From the NCBI RefSeq assembly GCF_000485595.1, contig NW_014577270.1, forward strand, positions 34,281 through 83,086: a stretch of DNA of 48,806 nucleotides. The letters run 5' to 3'. The notes under the pieces are model-generated. The model did no database searches and was not told the DNA's origin. It saw only the letters and a list, made by a program, of their open reading frames with translations. Below, piece after piece: positions 1-10,694 of this stretch (its first letter is position 1; each line of letters starts with the position of its first letter). This DNA comes from Priapulus caudatus. Its lineage: Eukaryota; Priapulida; Priapulimorpha; Priapulimorphida; Priapulidae. Position numbers and translations under genes: made by a program.

Positions 1-61
1 GCTAGAGACGAAACTATTGCGCCTGAAACTACTGTGTAGTGTTAGAGCGCGCATACTTCCT

Positions 62-65
<4 letters not shown>

Positions 66-106
<41 letters not shown>

Positions 107-231
107 CTGTGTGTGTGTGGGTGGTGTGTTGTGTGTGTGTGTGTGTGGTGTGTGCGTGTCGCGGGTGTGTGTGTGCGTGCGTGCGTGCGTTGTGTGTGTG
201 CGGGTGTGTATGTGTGTGTGTGTGTGTGTGT

Positions 232-302
<71 letters not shown>
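66..302. repeat. Compound CT / TG / CA microsatellite
   Basis: A (CT)n run (about 66-103) is followed by an impure TG/GCGT tract, then pure (TG)11 at 211-232 joined directly to (CA)35 at 233-302. The TG-to-CA switch makes a 22-bp perfect inverted repeat with no spacer. All six frames stay partly open through the tract, which gives false Cys/Val, His/Thr and Ser/Leu proteins. No gene is supported here. Confidence 0.95.
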
Positions 303-303
<1 letters not shown>

Positions 304-856
304 TTCTCTGCATATATCGATGTAACATACGGAGGCAATTAATGGAAGCCACTCTAAGTTGGACGTATTCACAACTGCTGGAATAACTCGCTATATTAAT
401 TATAATCTAGAACTCGAATTTTAATGATTGAGAATAATTCGTGCGATCAAACCTGAACGAACATATTGTTAAACAAACGTTATCCGATTTTATGAACTAC
501 CATAAATTAAATGCAGATAGTTATGCATCCTGGTTGCCGGAAACTACAAACATGAGTTCGGATTATTTTATTTTTTCGTTATTTCGTTTTCGCTCGCGTT
601 TTATCGTTGCCCCGACGACATTTTCGACGCGTCTTAGCGAATAATCTATTGCCAAATAGTGGTTTAGAACTAGTGATTTGTTGGACACTTAGCTATATAG
701 CCTCTATGCAATGCTCACTTATTTTTAATACGACTGTCTGTACAGGCATTATGCAGGTGCAGCATTCACTAGTGTGTACGTTCTTTGCTATAATATATAC
801 TATTGCTAGTGCCGGGTAGCACGCATGTAAGCTTTGTATCGTTGCGGTTAAATGCG
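303..856. other. AT-rich single-copy intergenic sequence
   Basis: No convincing reading frame, RNA gene or repeat seen. Short open frames at 441-644 and 607-819 have no recognisable motif and look like chance. Confidence 0.5.
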
Positions 857-1265
857 AATTTCTCGAAAAAAACACTTGCAATGGTGAGCGAAATGTGTAC
901 AGTGTGAGATTTAACTCGTGAATAATATTCCTCACAATCATGCAGACAGGAAGTAGGTATGCGGACACTGCTTCGTCTGGTCACTGGTGGTGAGGATTGT
1001 CGGTGCCTATGTCCCCTCGTACTATCGACATTAGTTATCGTCGGTTTAGGTCTGAGGGCAGCCAAATGGAAGAGTCGCGCTAGTATATATTAGACACATC
1101 GACATACTAAACATACTAGCATATAGCCACCGACAATCTTCACCACCAGATGACGAAGCAGTATCATCATACCTACGTCCCTTTTCACTGTAATGAATTT
1201 TATTCATGCGTTCAATCTCACATTGTACATATACTCACCATTTCAAGTTTTCCCCCCTAGAAATT
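857..1265. repeat. Diverged palindromic (inverted-repeat) element
   Basis: The left arm (about 857-1002) and right arm (about 1128-1265) are imperfect reverse complements. Matching blocks include GAATTTCT, AATGGTGAG, GTGTGAGATT, GAATAA, GTAGGTATG, ACTGCTTCGTC and GATTGTCGGTG. A spacer of about 125 bp lies between them. This is the shape of an old MITE or foldback-type element; I see no transposase and no clear target duplication. It could also be a local inverted duplication. Confidence 0.6.
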
Positions 1266-1461
1266 CATGTATTAATAATTATTACAAATTATTTGACAAT
1301 ACATTTTTTATAATTCATACATTGCATATATTGATGGAAATTTTAGAATTCTCAGGAAAGAATATGCAGCGGGAGCGCGTTATCGAATATCGATCGGGAT
1401 ATCGAAGCGCGCGTTTACACTAGTCTCACTGGCAGTAAAACGAAATGTAACCCTATCTCGC

Positions 1462-1486
1462 CGCAACGTGTTTGAATCACGTTGCG
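1462..1486. repeat. Perfect 9-bp hairpin
   Basis: CGCAACGTG at 1462-1470 and CACGTTGCG at 1478-1486 are exact reverse complements around a 7-nt loop. No T-run follows. It lies just outside the next inverted-repeat element and may belong to it. Confidence 0.6.
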
Positions 1487-1507
1487 TTTGATACGATTGC
1501 GTTCGAA

Positions 1508-1775
1508 TAAGGCCAAAACTAAATATATGTGTGGTTACCGTTACATGCCGAAAAAATAGGGTAGATAGGTAGGAAAAACATTTTATTTTCTTGAAATATT
1601 TTATTTACGAACCATGTCCGAAGGATGTGCATGCGTTGTGAAGCAGGAACTGACCAATTCATTTTTTATTTTTTTTATTTGAAAGAAAATTGACAATTAA
1701 AATGTTTAGGGTCGCTGGGAATAAATAGGGTCGGTCGGGAAACTGTAACCACACCTATATTTTGTTTTGGCCTAA
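1508..1775. mobile_element. MITE-sized element with ~33-bp terminal inverted repeats
   Basis: The left end (1508-1540) and right end (1743-1775) are near reverse complements; both read inward as TNAGGCCAAAAC followed by a TGTGGTTAC block. The interior is about 200 bp, AT-rich and non-coding. Length and terminal repeats fit a non-autonomous DNA transposon, but I see no clear target-site duplication and cannot name the superfamily. Confidence 0.5.
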
Positions 1776-1888
1776 GCAAATGCATCTGCGCGATCGCGGC
1801 TGTGCATGGGGACACATCGAAGCGGCGAGGCGGCAAATTAAATCCATCCTACACGACGGCACACGTTGTGCACAGCCGATCGGATCTA

Positions 1889-2116
1889 ACGGCGAGTATA
1901 GGTGTGCTGTATTATTAGGTAAATCCCGGCGCTGTGGCGCTCACAGGACGATGGAGGGTCCCCACAGAATAGTCGAGCCTTCATCGCTAATGTAAGCCGT
2001 GAGAGTATGCGTGAGAGTATCCGCTTTAGCGCATTAGGGCGTTGACATTGCGTAGATATATATGGGCAAATGGGGTCATTATTGAAGCACATCAAGTGAT
2101 ACTTTCATCATGCCGC

Positions 2117-2147
<31 letters not shown>

Positions 2148-2713
2148 TAGTCATCCGTCAGAACGCCCCTAATCTTTCATAGGGGTTTCGGTTGCGCATG
2201 TAGTAGGAGACCCAGGGCGCTACTCCATATGTTTCCGCAGTTTCCATCAAACTTCGTTTTTCCACACTCTATCTCTTTTTGCTGAGTGCTAAGCAGAGAA
2301 GCAGTGTGTACAATTTTTCAAGTCTTTGGTGTGACCCGGCCGGGAGTTGAGCCGACGACCTTTCGCATGCGAGGCGAGCACTCTACTATTGAGCCATTGC
2401 TGCGGTATAAATGCTGCTAAATACTTCGTTTTTTTGCTATAACGTAATTAAATGCTAATCATTAACTAATGGTCTATCTAATGGTTTTAATTATATAATT
2501 TTATTTGTTCTTATGTGCTTCAATAATGACCCCATTTGCCCATATATATCTATGCAATGCCAACGCCCTAATGCGCTAAAGCGGATACTCTCACGCATAC
2601 TCTCACGGCTCACATTAGCGATGGCTCGATGTTTCTGTGGGGACCCTCCATCGTCCTGTGAGCGCCACAGCGCCGGGATTTACCTAATAATACAGCACAC
2701 CTATACTCGCCGT
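1889..2713. mobile_element. Palindromic MITE-like element with ~200-bp inverted arms, interrupted by a SINE
   Basis: The left arm (1889-2092) and right arm (2513-2713) are nearly exact reverse complements. Both ends read inward as ACGGCGAGTATAGGTGTGCTG and both are flanked outside by TA, as expected for a Tc1/mariner-type TA target duplication. Apart from the inserted SINE at 2120-2410 the interior is about 100 bp of AT-rich sequence. There is no transposase, so it would be non-autonomous. The arms contain short open frames (1886-2095 minus, 2513-2758 plus) that are the same sequence read from each arm, not genes. The superfamily is inferred from the TA flank only. Confidence 0.75.
2120..2410 (-). 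mobile_element. tRNA-derived SINE nested in the palindromic element
   Basis: On the minus strand, 2405 down to about 2331 reads as a tRNA-like head: an A-box-like TGGCTCAATAGTAGAGTG, a possible anticodon arm around CTCGCATGCG, and a B-box-like GGCTCAACTCC that differs from GGTTCGANTCC at two positions. A body of about 180 bp follows, then a 3' tail of TTA/ATT repeats (2120-2148 on the plus strand). A 10-bp duplication flanks it: ATGCCGCTAA at 2110-2119 and ATGCTGCTAA at 2411-2420, one mismatch. Head, body, A/T-repeat tail and target duplication together define a SINE. The LINE partner and SINE family are not recognised. Confidence 0.75.
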
Positions 2714-2810
2714 TACGGGTCTATTTATGTTCTGACACGTTTACGAATAAAATATTGATTTACTTTTGTGTTGAGCTTTAAGTTTTGAATTTTGTTATTA
2801 TTATTTTAAT

Positions 2811-3290
2811 TCTTCTTCTCATCCTCCTCCTCCTTCTTCTTCTTCTTCTTCTTCTTCTTCTTCTTCTTCTTCTTCTTCTTCTTCTTCTTCTTCTACATCG
2901 CCTCCTTCGTCCTTTTCTTCTCCTTCTTTTTCTTCTTCTTCTTCTTCTTTTTCTTCTTTTTCTTCATCATTATCTTTTTCTTCTTCTTTTTCCTATTATT
3001 ATTCTTCTTTCCTATCCTCGTCTACTTCATTTACATTTTTTTGTTCTATATTTTGTTCTTATTGCTTGTCGTCATCGCCATTGTTGTCATCGTCTTCTTT
3101 TCATTCTCATTATAGTCTTCCTCTTCTTCTTCATCTTCTTTTACTTCTTTTTTGATTGCTTATCGTCGTCGTCATAGTCATCTTCGTCGTTATCGTAGTC
3201 ATCATCATCGTCATCTTCATCGTCATCGTTGTCGCTCTCGTCCTCGTCGTTCATCGTTCTTACTACTTCCTCGTATGCCCTTTTCTTTTT
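2811..3290. repeat. CTT / TTC polypyrimidine tract grading into GTC/ATC repeats
   Basis: About 480 bp of almost pure pyrimidine, with uninterrupted CTT repeats at about 2835-2894, passing after about 3060 into GTC/ATC trinucleotides. The Leu-rich open frames across it are artefacts of the triplets. Confidence 0.9.
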
Positions 3291-5622
3291 TCCATTCTCT
3301 TTGATCTTTCTTCCTCTTCGACATGGTGCTCGACCGCCATTAATTGTTGACAGCTCCGTAGAGAACGCCGACGAGAGTAAATGACCTTGCTCGAGAATTT
3401 CCGATGAGAATACTTAGGCGAAACCTAGTTGACGCAAACCTTGCGGATTTTTTTTTTAATAAAAAATTTAATGATGTCGTTTTAACAACTGGCTTTACGC
3501 GGGCGCGCATTGAAAGGCGCCTCGCGGTTTGCGCCGTTCGCAAGTACACTCGATTCAATCGCTAGCGAGGATTTTTCTGGCACCAATTAACACGAAGAAT
3601 GCTTGCACTGCCGCCTGCTATATTACGGAGCTACTCTCTAACGGAAGGAGGGAATTCGATGGCCAGGGTAGCAAGAAAACTTTCCAGGACAGCAAATTTA
3701 TACAGTCGATTTTTATTTTGTTACTCTACAGCCAGTGCCCTTTTCTTCGTCCATGCGTATTAAGTGTATGCATAATTCCTTTTGTAATGAATTTTCGTTC
3801 ATTAAGTTTGAGAACACATTAGGTCGACAACAGAAAATCTTAAGCTCAATGAAAAACCCGACTCGTAACTTTAATATCATATCTGTGAAAAAGAAATTTC
3901 ACTTTTAATATGACTTAGCAAATCCCACTTACCACAATAGGTTGACTTACCACAATTATTGACTTACCACAATAAGTTCGTTGTTATTGTTATTATTTAT
4001 TATATACTTTATTCGATCAAAAAGCCACAGAGCCGCGACGATGACGTCATGTGACTGCTGTTTATTAACATCCTAAAAGTTAAAACTGGGCTTATGTTAA
4101 TAACCAACTTTGTTTGTTTCTCTGCCTAATAAAATTACACGCGTTGCACACAACGTGAATGTTTACTTAGAACCCACGCATAGCCAACTTATGGCACCGC
4201 AATATATAATGCACCTAAATCTTGTTCACAAATGACTCGTAAATCACGTATGGTAATAACGATATATTAGGCTATGACTTCCCGATGAGCCGCGACTTTA
4301 CCGGTATACGCACTTCAGCTGTATAAACAGTCGTAATTCATTTAATACTGTATATTATTAACACAGTAATATAAGCCCTGTGCCATGTGTACTATGGTGT
4401 AAGTACCGCACTGGCAAATACTTCAAATAAAACATGAGGAAACATAGGCATTAACAGTAAAACATTAAAAAACATTATACATCAAACATTAAAACACATA
4501 TTAGGCATGTACGTCTATTTCCGTAGAAATCAAGAATAGATTCAGAATAGAAATCGTCCACAAAAATACTTCCATTGCCGAATCGACATACAAACCACGC
4601 ATGATCTTTATACCTGACACTCATTTGAGTTTGCTCAGCGGGGACTGACAAATCTTTGCTGACACGAACACTGCATAATGTCAGGAGTCTATCAATATTG
4701 ATTGACTCCTGATAATGTAGCATCTGAAGGCAAATGTGCGTCATTGATATTTACTTTCACTGCTGCTTCCCACCCGCTCACCGACAATGGCTCACATCTA
4801 AGCTCATTTCTTGCTGCCCTGTGCAGAGCGAGCATGTAAACGTGTTGTACAACAGTAGAATGCGTCCATAGGCAGCAGGTCTGAATAAGCATCGAGCAGA
4901 AATTAATTAAAAATACTCACACTGTTTCGTCGCATACACATTATACACTTTATTCATGTTAAATAACTATAGATTCATGCTCTATGCTTCGCTCGAAACA
5001 TTTGCCAGCTCTATAATCCGAATTTCTACAAAGTAGTGCGAACACATTTCAAACACAAAAATGACCAACCGGTCACCATGGCTACGCCACCTGACGGAAT
5101 GTCACAGCGACACGACATGCCCAATTTTACTTCTAATGCTTTCTAGACGTCCACGAGGCATCTAACTTGCGTGCATAATGCAAAAGAGTGCACCCTAGTG
5201 ACGAATTTCACCGGGAAAAAAAAGAGCCAAAGAAGGCCCTTTCTAGAGACGAAACAGTGCATCGGTGAACAATTTGCGAAGGCTTACTGTTGTATGCCTC
5301 CCAAGGATAAGGGAGAAAACAAGCGAGCAGCACCACCGCTAACTACAGTGCTTACTAATAACCCGTATGGCGGGCACGCCTCCGTCGTTTGAGGTCATCG
5401 AAATATATAGAGACACTATGAAGTCTAACTAGTATATTATTTCTTTGGTTGAGGCAACGACGACGCCAACTGCGCATGCGCTCAATGGGAAAACAACCCT
5501 CGTTCTCGTGTTTCGTCCCGATAGAACAGCTGTGCAGGCAAGCGCGGCGAACGAACTCGTTCCACGTGTATAAGCAAACACGTTCAGATCGCAAAGCGGC
5601 GCGGCGTGTGACCGACGACATG
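3291..5622. other. Single-copy intergenic sequence
   Basis: No gene recognised. Small features are three near-copies of TTGACTTACCACAATA at about 3932-3978, a palindromic CRE-like ATGACGTCAT at 4041-4050, and an AAACATTA-rich stretch at about 4430-4495. Minus-strand frames at 4475-4892 are open for 66-89 codons but show no recognisable domain. Confidence 0.45.
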
Positions 5623-5676
5623 AAAAGAAGAAAGCCTATAAAAAGAAGGAAGCCTATAAAAAGAAGGAAGCCTATA
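5623..5676. repeat. 18-bp tandem repeat, three copies
   Basis: Three consecutive 18-bp units (5623, 5641, 5659) of the form AAAAGAAGGAAGCCTATA; the first differs at one base. It sits in an 80-codon plus-strand open frame (5449-5691), where it would encode a Lys/Arg-rich hexapeptide repeat. I see no homology that would make that frame a gene. Confidence 0.85.
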
Positions 5677-5985
5677 AAAAACAGCTCTTGAGAGGCGAAC
5701 GCGGGTAGTTGGTGAATGTGCGCGATCGCGTGTGCATTATTAATGCGCCAGGATGATGTTCGCAATGGATTTAGCACGGCTATGAGCGGGCACGCGCAGT
5801 ACAGGATGATTTTACTTAATGGGAACGTTTTTACGACGTGTAGTCGATGAGACGAACACGGTAAGTGGGCAGATTTCCCATGGCAACCTTGGTGTAGGCA
5901 GGCTCGATTCTATGTTGTGTCGTTGTTGTTAGTTAACAGGTGCGTGGTTGATGAGAAGGATCTAGTATGATGCATTAATTTTTCA

Positions 5986-6160
5986 CGCGCCCGCACGCAC
6001 ACACACATACACACACACACACACACGCGCACGCGCGCGCACACACACAGCGAGAGACACTCACACACACGCACTCCCTCACACACGCACACACAGAGAC
6101 ACGCGCACGCGCGCACCCGCACGCACGCACCCGCACGCACACACACACACACACACACAT
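5986..6160. repeat. CA / CACG microsatellite
   Basis: An impure CA dinucleotide tract with CGCA interruptions. The Cys/Val-rich minus-strand open frames over it are artefacts. Confidence 0.95.
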
Positions 6161-7785
6161 ATAGACGGTTACTGTTCCTACAAGCCGGTAGTTTATTCTT
6201 TCCAGCTACAAGCGCAGTTTAAACAGACACAGGCTATAGTGACTAACTATAGTATGACTTCAGTTCTAGATTAAAACCAAACTGGCAGTCCTGGACTGGT
6301 GCTAGCACTTCCAGGTCAAACCGATTCACACTGACTTATACTACTTTTCACATATCTATTACATATATCTATGACATATAACATATTTTCTCTCGTTATT
6401 AATTGTTGCACGCCTATCAGGTTGATCATGCGATGTAATCCTATATTATCAGGAGATGTCGCATGTATTATGCAACATGAATTATATAGTTTATATTACG
6501 TAAACAGATACCCGCACGGTTTAAAATAATATGGAAGTTGGCGTATGTTGTTGACGCCTGTTGCATAATGTATGTATATATAAGGATTCTGTTGCTATTA
6601 GATATATTCTAGTTCTATTTAATCTTGCCAATGTATATACTCGGTGCTATAACACATTATAACTAATGGTCGTATGCCCGTATGATGGCCACCTACAGTA
6701 TACCTATTGCACCTGAATATTGCCTGCGTGCGCATGCTCATATTTCCTCGCTACATAGTGCGATAATTAATTTGCTGCGCTCTTGTTACCGCGTAACAAT
6801 ATCGGTGGAGCTAATTTAAGGAGATTACGTCACCGTAAATAGTAAAAGTATTTTTTTTTAAATCCACTTTTTCACAAAATGTAAGTGATTCTGTAGACTT
6901 TTTTGGTGAAATTGGTGCATTCAACATTCTATTTTGTTATTCCGTTTGATGTGAACAAACACTCGTTACTCATGCATAGCCCATAGCAAGAATTTAATGT
7001 CGTGATAACTATATCAAATCGCTCAGATTTTTTAGATTTTTAACTAGTTGAAAAACAATCCTATGAGGTAGGAATTTGACGATACATTTAGTGCCGTTCC
7101 TACTTACTTTTCATGTAAAACAAATTGCAACACAAATTTTACAAATATACACCATAGAAAATTCGTGACGTAGTCAATTTAAGGAGAGTCTATGTAACTG
7201 TATTAACCCATCAAGTTGCGCTTCAATGCGCGATGCCAAAACCGTCGGCGAAAAAGAGCGTTTCGCTAACGTCACCGCAACTGAGTCCCAAACTACTCAA
7301 TAGGTGGCATTGCGGAAAGACCACTGGCTGATTACATGTAAAGTGCGGTGCCTTAGGATGCATATCCTCACGGGAACTTGCGCGAACTCGTTTTTTAAAT
7401 GCAAGCTTCAGGGGTCGCCCTCGTATGATGGCACATCGAAGGGCGCGTGCCCCTGTGAGTTCCTCGTGATGAGGGGAGATGCCTTCTAGTCGCTGTCAGG
7501 AGTGATATGAAGGCATACGTCTATGGCACCGGTCTCTGGATCGGTGGAGAAACGGCAGGCGGGCTGGACAAAGACTAGCAACGCATGGCAGAGATAGCTA
7601 GCTGTACGTAGTAGATACGATAGATGTCTGTATATGTTCGGCACAGCCGCTGGCTCTAGTGATCGTTTTACACCGCTTTAACTATATCAGTCCGAAAACA
7701 AACTGACTGAGCAAAAATTACACACTGCGGAAGCGAAGATTGCAGGATGTTCAAGTTGCGCAGAGGAACAGAGTAGTACAGGCGG
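6161..7785. other. AT-rich intergenic sequence with one possible short element
   Basis: No gene recognised. Segment 6813-7186 is bounded by an 11-bp direct repeat AATTTAAGGAG (6813-6823, 7176-7186) with inverted TACGTCAC (6826-6833) and GTGACGTA (7165-7172) just inside. This could mark a small non-autonomous insertion, but the inverted match does not extend further. Confidence 0.35.
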
Positions 7786-7787
7786 TT

Positions 7788-7790
7788 TAA

Positions 7791-7821
<31 letters not shown>

Positions 7822-7825
7822 TAGT

Positions 7826-7869
<44 letters not shown>

Positions 7870-7872
7870 AAA
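7788..7872. repeat. CAG / TAG trinucleotide microsatellite
   Basis: About 85 bp of GCA repeats interrupted by GTA/AGT triplets. The Leu-rich minus-strand frame across it is an artefact. Confidence 0.9.
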
Positions 7873-9330
7873 AAGAGAACGCGTTAGTAAATCGGTTACG
7901 GTACGAGAGTACGCGTTAGCGACTTGATGATAGTGGTAGTGCAGTACGCCACGTACGGTCCGCATATTACGTGCATTACGTTTTGTATTATATTCGTGAT
8001 TATCAGTCTTATTATTATTATTGTTATTCTGATTTTATTGCTGTGGTTATGCTATTATAGACACTATACTCCGCAGTTGATCACAACGAAGTCTTCAGCC
8101 AAGGCGGAATGTGGTGTTACCAGCATAGCCAGTTTACTACAATTTCCAGATCGTCGTTAACCTTCAACGATACGTGACAGAATGTGGGGTTATGAGAGTT
8201 GCAGGGAAATTGAAGTTGGGCAGCTTAGCACTTCGAACAAACGTCACCCCGTTGCATTGCTGTGTGCAACGTACACATATGTACATGTTGTTACCACATA
8301 CACGAATAGCTGCAACGGTTCAGTTAAAGTGTTACTCTCATGTGGATTTGTATTGTGATATGCAGTAGAAGGTAAAGTTCAATGACCAGCTTGCTTTATT
8401 AAAGAGTGGAGTTATGATTTGCTGGTCTCAGGATACGAGCAAAAGCAACAACATCGAAAAATCATGAAACAGGTGTACCATTCCAAGGAACGATGCGCGG
8501 ACACGCCTACAGCGCTTACAGTAAAACTAGAAGTCTATATTAACAGGAGCTATATTACCTGCTCCGTTAGTGCGAGTTGTTATCAACCTCTTCACCCGCG
8601 TTGCCCCGTTGCAACGTTCGTCTAGCCCCTGCGGTCGAGGGGAGGCCGTCATGCTGTACGTTGTGCAGAAAAGACTTTGCGAGAAAAACTCGAAACTCGC
8701 GCTGCTCGCGTTTAATATAAACGTAAACATAAACGTCCAACGCCACACATAAAACGTACCCACAAGCAATCGGCCGTGCGCTAACCCCCCACGAAGGAAC
8801 GCACGTTATACGCACGGCGGCGTATTGCCGGTTATGGCGGCTTCATTCACAAGTGGTGGGCTGTTTGACCGCCTTCAAATGCATAAGCCTACGAATTCGG
8901 AGAATTCTTTTGAATATGCAAAGCGCTAGCACTTATTCAGCACGTAGGCAAAAATGCACACCAATGGTTTGAACGTTTAAACTACTGTATGTAATGGAAT
9001 TCGTGACATTTCTCCTGAATAATAGAAATTCAGCTCAGATATGAAGGCATGGGTGGCGGACATAACATAAAATGACCGAAAGACGCATGATCACGTGCGG
9101 ATCACGCGGCGGCAGCGACACAAACAGGCACATTTATATTTATTGGAAGCTCTGAACATGTCTAAGAAATGACGGAGCAAATAGCGCAGTTACTTGCCTT
9201 CAGAATTTGTGACTATTAGCGGGAGAAGGGTTGGCGCATTGGCGGTTAATTACAAAAGCTACCCGAATTTGCGCGAAAGATTGTGTGTGAATAGTAAAAC
9301 CGCAAGCGCTATCATCCGACGTACGAGATG
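7873..9330. other. Single-copy intergenic sequence
   Basis: No gene, RNA or repeat that I can support. The hydrophobic plus-strand frame at 7924-8160 runs through ATT/ATTG low-complexity sequence and is not convincing. Confidence 0.4.
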
Positions 9331-9835
9331 ATGAAGTTAGATGATTTGACGACCTCGGGACATACCATATACGTTACCACTGACTACGAATAGGAATACT
9401 GGTTAAGTAGACGAATACGACTACGTATTACATACGGAATTACGTTACGAATACTTACTCGATCATACGATTGCATACGAATATATGTTCAATCATATAT
9501 ACATATATCATATTATGAGTTGCCTTTTACACACATATACAGATATAGGATACAACATTATGTAAGAACTACCATGTTTATCATACTCCTATACATTACA
9601 TATCATGTAGGCACATGTAGGATAGGTACATACGAATACGATTACGAATACATCACTGGACATACGGAATATACCATAGGAAATATATGTTACACTAGTA
9701 TTACAAAACCTACCGCTATAAATTGCAGATTGTATTGCCAACTGAATATATATATACATATATACAATATATATATACAAACACATGATTCCACACGGGA
9801 CACAAGTATAATGAAAGACGGAGTCTATGCTTATT
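9330..9835. repeat. Low-complexity TACGAATA / ATATAC-rich region
   Basis: Many degenerate copies of TACGAATACGA and CATACGGAATA, then ATATAC tracts. A short direct repeat of the type ACAACATTNTGTAAGAACTAC occurs at about 9552 and again at about 9929. No coding potential seen. Confidence 0.55.
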
Positions 9836-10694
9836 GAGCCGACGTTTACGTGCATATCTCAATCGGATTATTCCTGATCACGCTTCACAATTAAAACCTT
9901 GCCAGTTTCCCACATTACTGAATGATTTACAACATTCTGTAAGAACTACACGATGACTATCGAAGGTTTCACTCACTAGGGAGAGGGGGGCGGGGTAATG
10001 TATCCTGCTTTGCGACTCACATGGACCAACCGTTAGACTTACACAAGGAGCGCACTACCAACAGCGTGCTGCATTCATGCATGCAACATCGATTGGGTAG
10101 TACGGTCAATCATCGCAAACTTGGGGGGTCAAACAGGTTCAAAAAAAATAAAAACAAATAAACAACAACGGAGAGAGAATGGCTCGCATAATCAACACGC
10201 TCGATTGTCACCGATCCAGGTTAGACTGGCACGGACGTTGAATTCGGGCAAGTCTCTTGTCGGTACACAAAGTTAGTACCTGCAGCGTGTGAAATTCTCG
10301 ATCCGGCGCGCCAGTCTAACTACAAAATTAGTCTGACGAAATGCCTCCAAGAGAGCCTCGGGCCGCGATCTATTGGGCCGCTGCATATGTACCAGAATAA
10401 CTTCAGGAGCGCTTAAAATTAAAATAAATTCTAAATCGTTTTTATAGGAAGAAAACGTACGCGCGAAGAAAAAACAACACCAATTCGACCACTCGAATTT
10501 AGTCTGCGCCTACGTGGAAAGTCGAAAGTTTGCTAGCCCCAGAACTGCTCAATTCACGGATTAACGGCTTTAGCTTTAACTAGACCCGTTCGAACTAAAT
10601 AGCTATCCTGGAGCATTAAAGGCAGCGAATACGTAAAGGATTGCCGTCTGCGCGTGCGTGCGCGCTCTCGCAGGCGGATATCTGCTGCGAACGT
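9836..10694. other. Single-copy sequence left of the tandem array
   Basis: No gene recognised. An 11-bp inverted pair, GTTAGACTGGC (10220-10230) and GCCAGTCTAAC (10310-10320), is the only structure noted. Homology to the array starts abruptly at 10695. The sequence left of it differs from the B segment that precedes A2 and A3, so this is the left edge of the array. Confidence 0.5.

Noticed and set aside
2331-2405. Functional tRNA gene (Ala-like anticodon CGC, minus strand)
   Set aside because: The B box departs from consensus, and the body, TTA tail and target duplication show it is the head of a SINE.
2785-3177. 130-codon Leu-rich frame resembling a membrane protein
   Set aside because: Product of CTT/TTC triplets; no real signal or topology.
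4475-4892. Two adjacent minus-strand frames (89 and 66 codons) of balanced composition, with splice-like sites nearby
   Set aside because: They looked the most protein-like of the unassigned frames, but I recognise no family and cannot connect them into a gene.
5449-5691. 80-codon basic protein with a C-terminal Lys/Arg repeat
   Set aside because: The repeat is an 18-bp DNA tandem repeat; there is no homology, and a longer frame is open on the opposite strand over the same bases.
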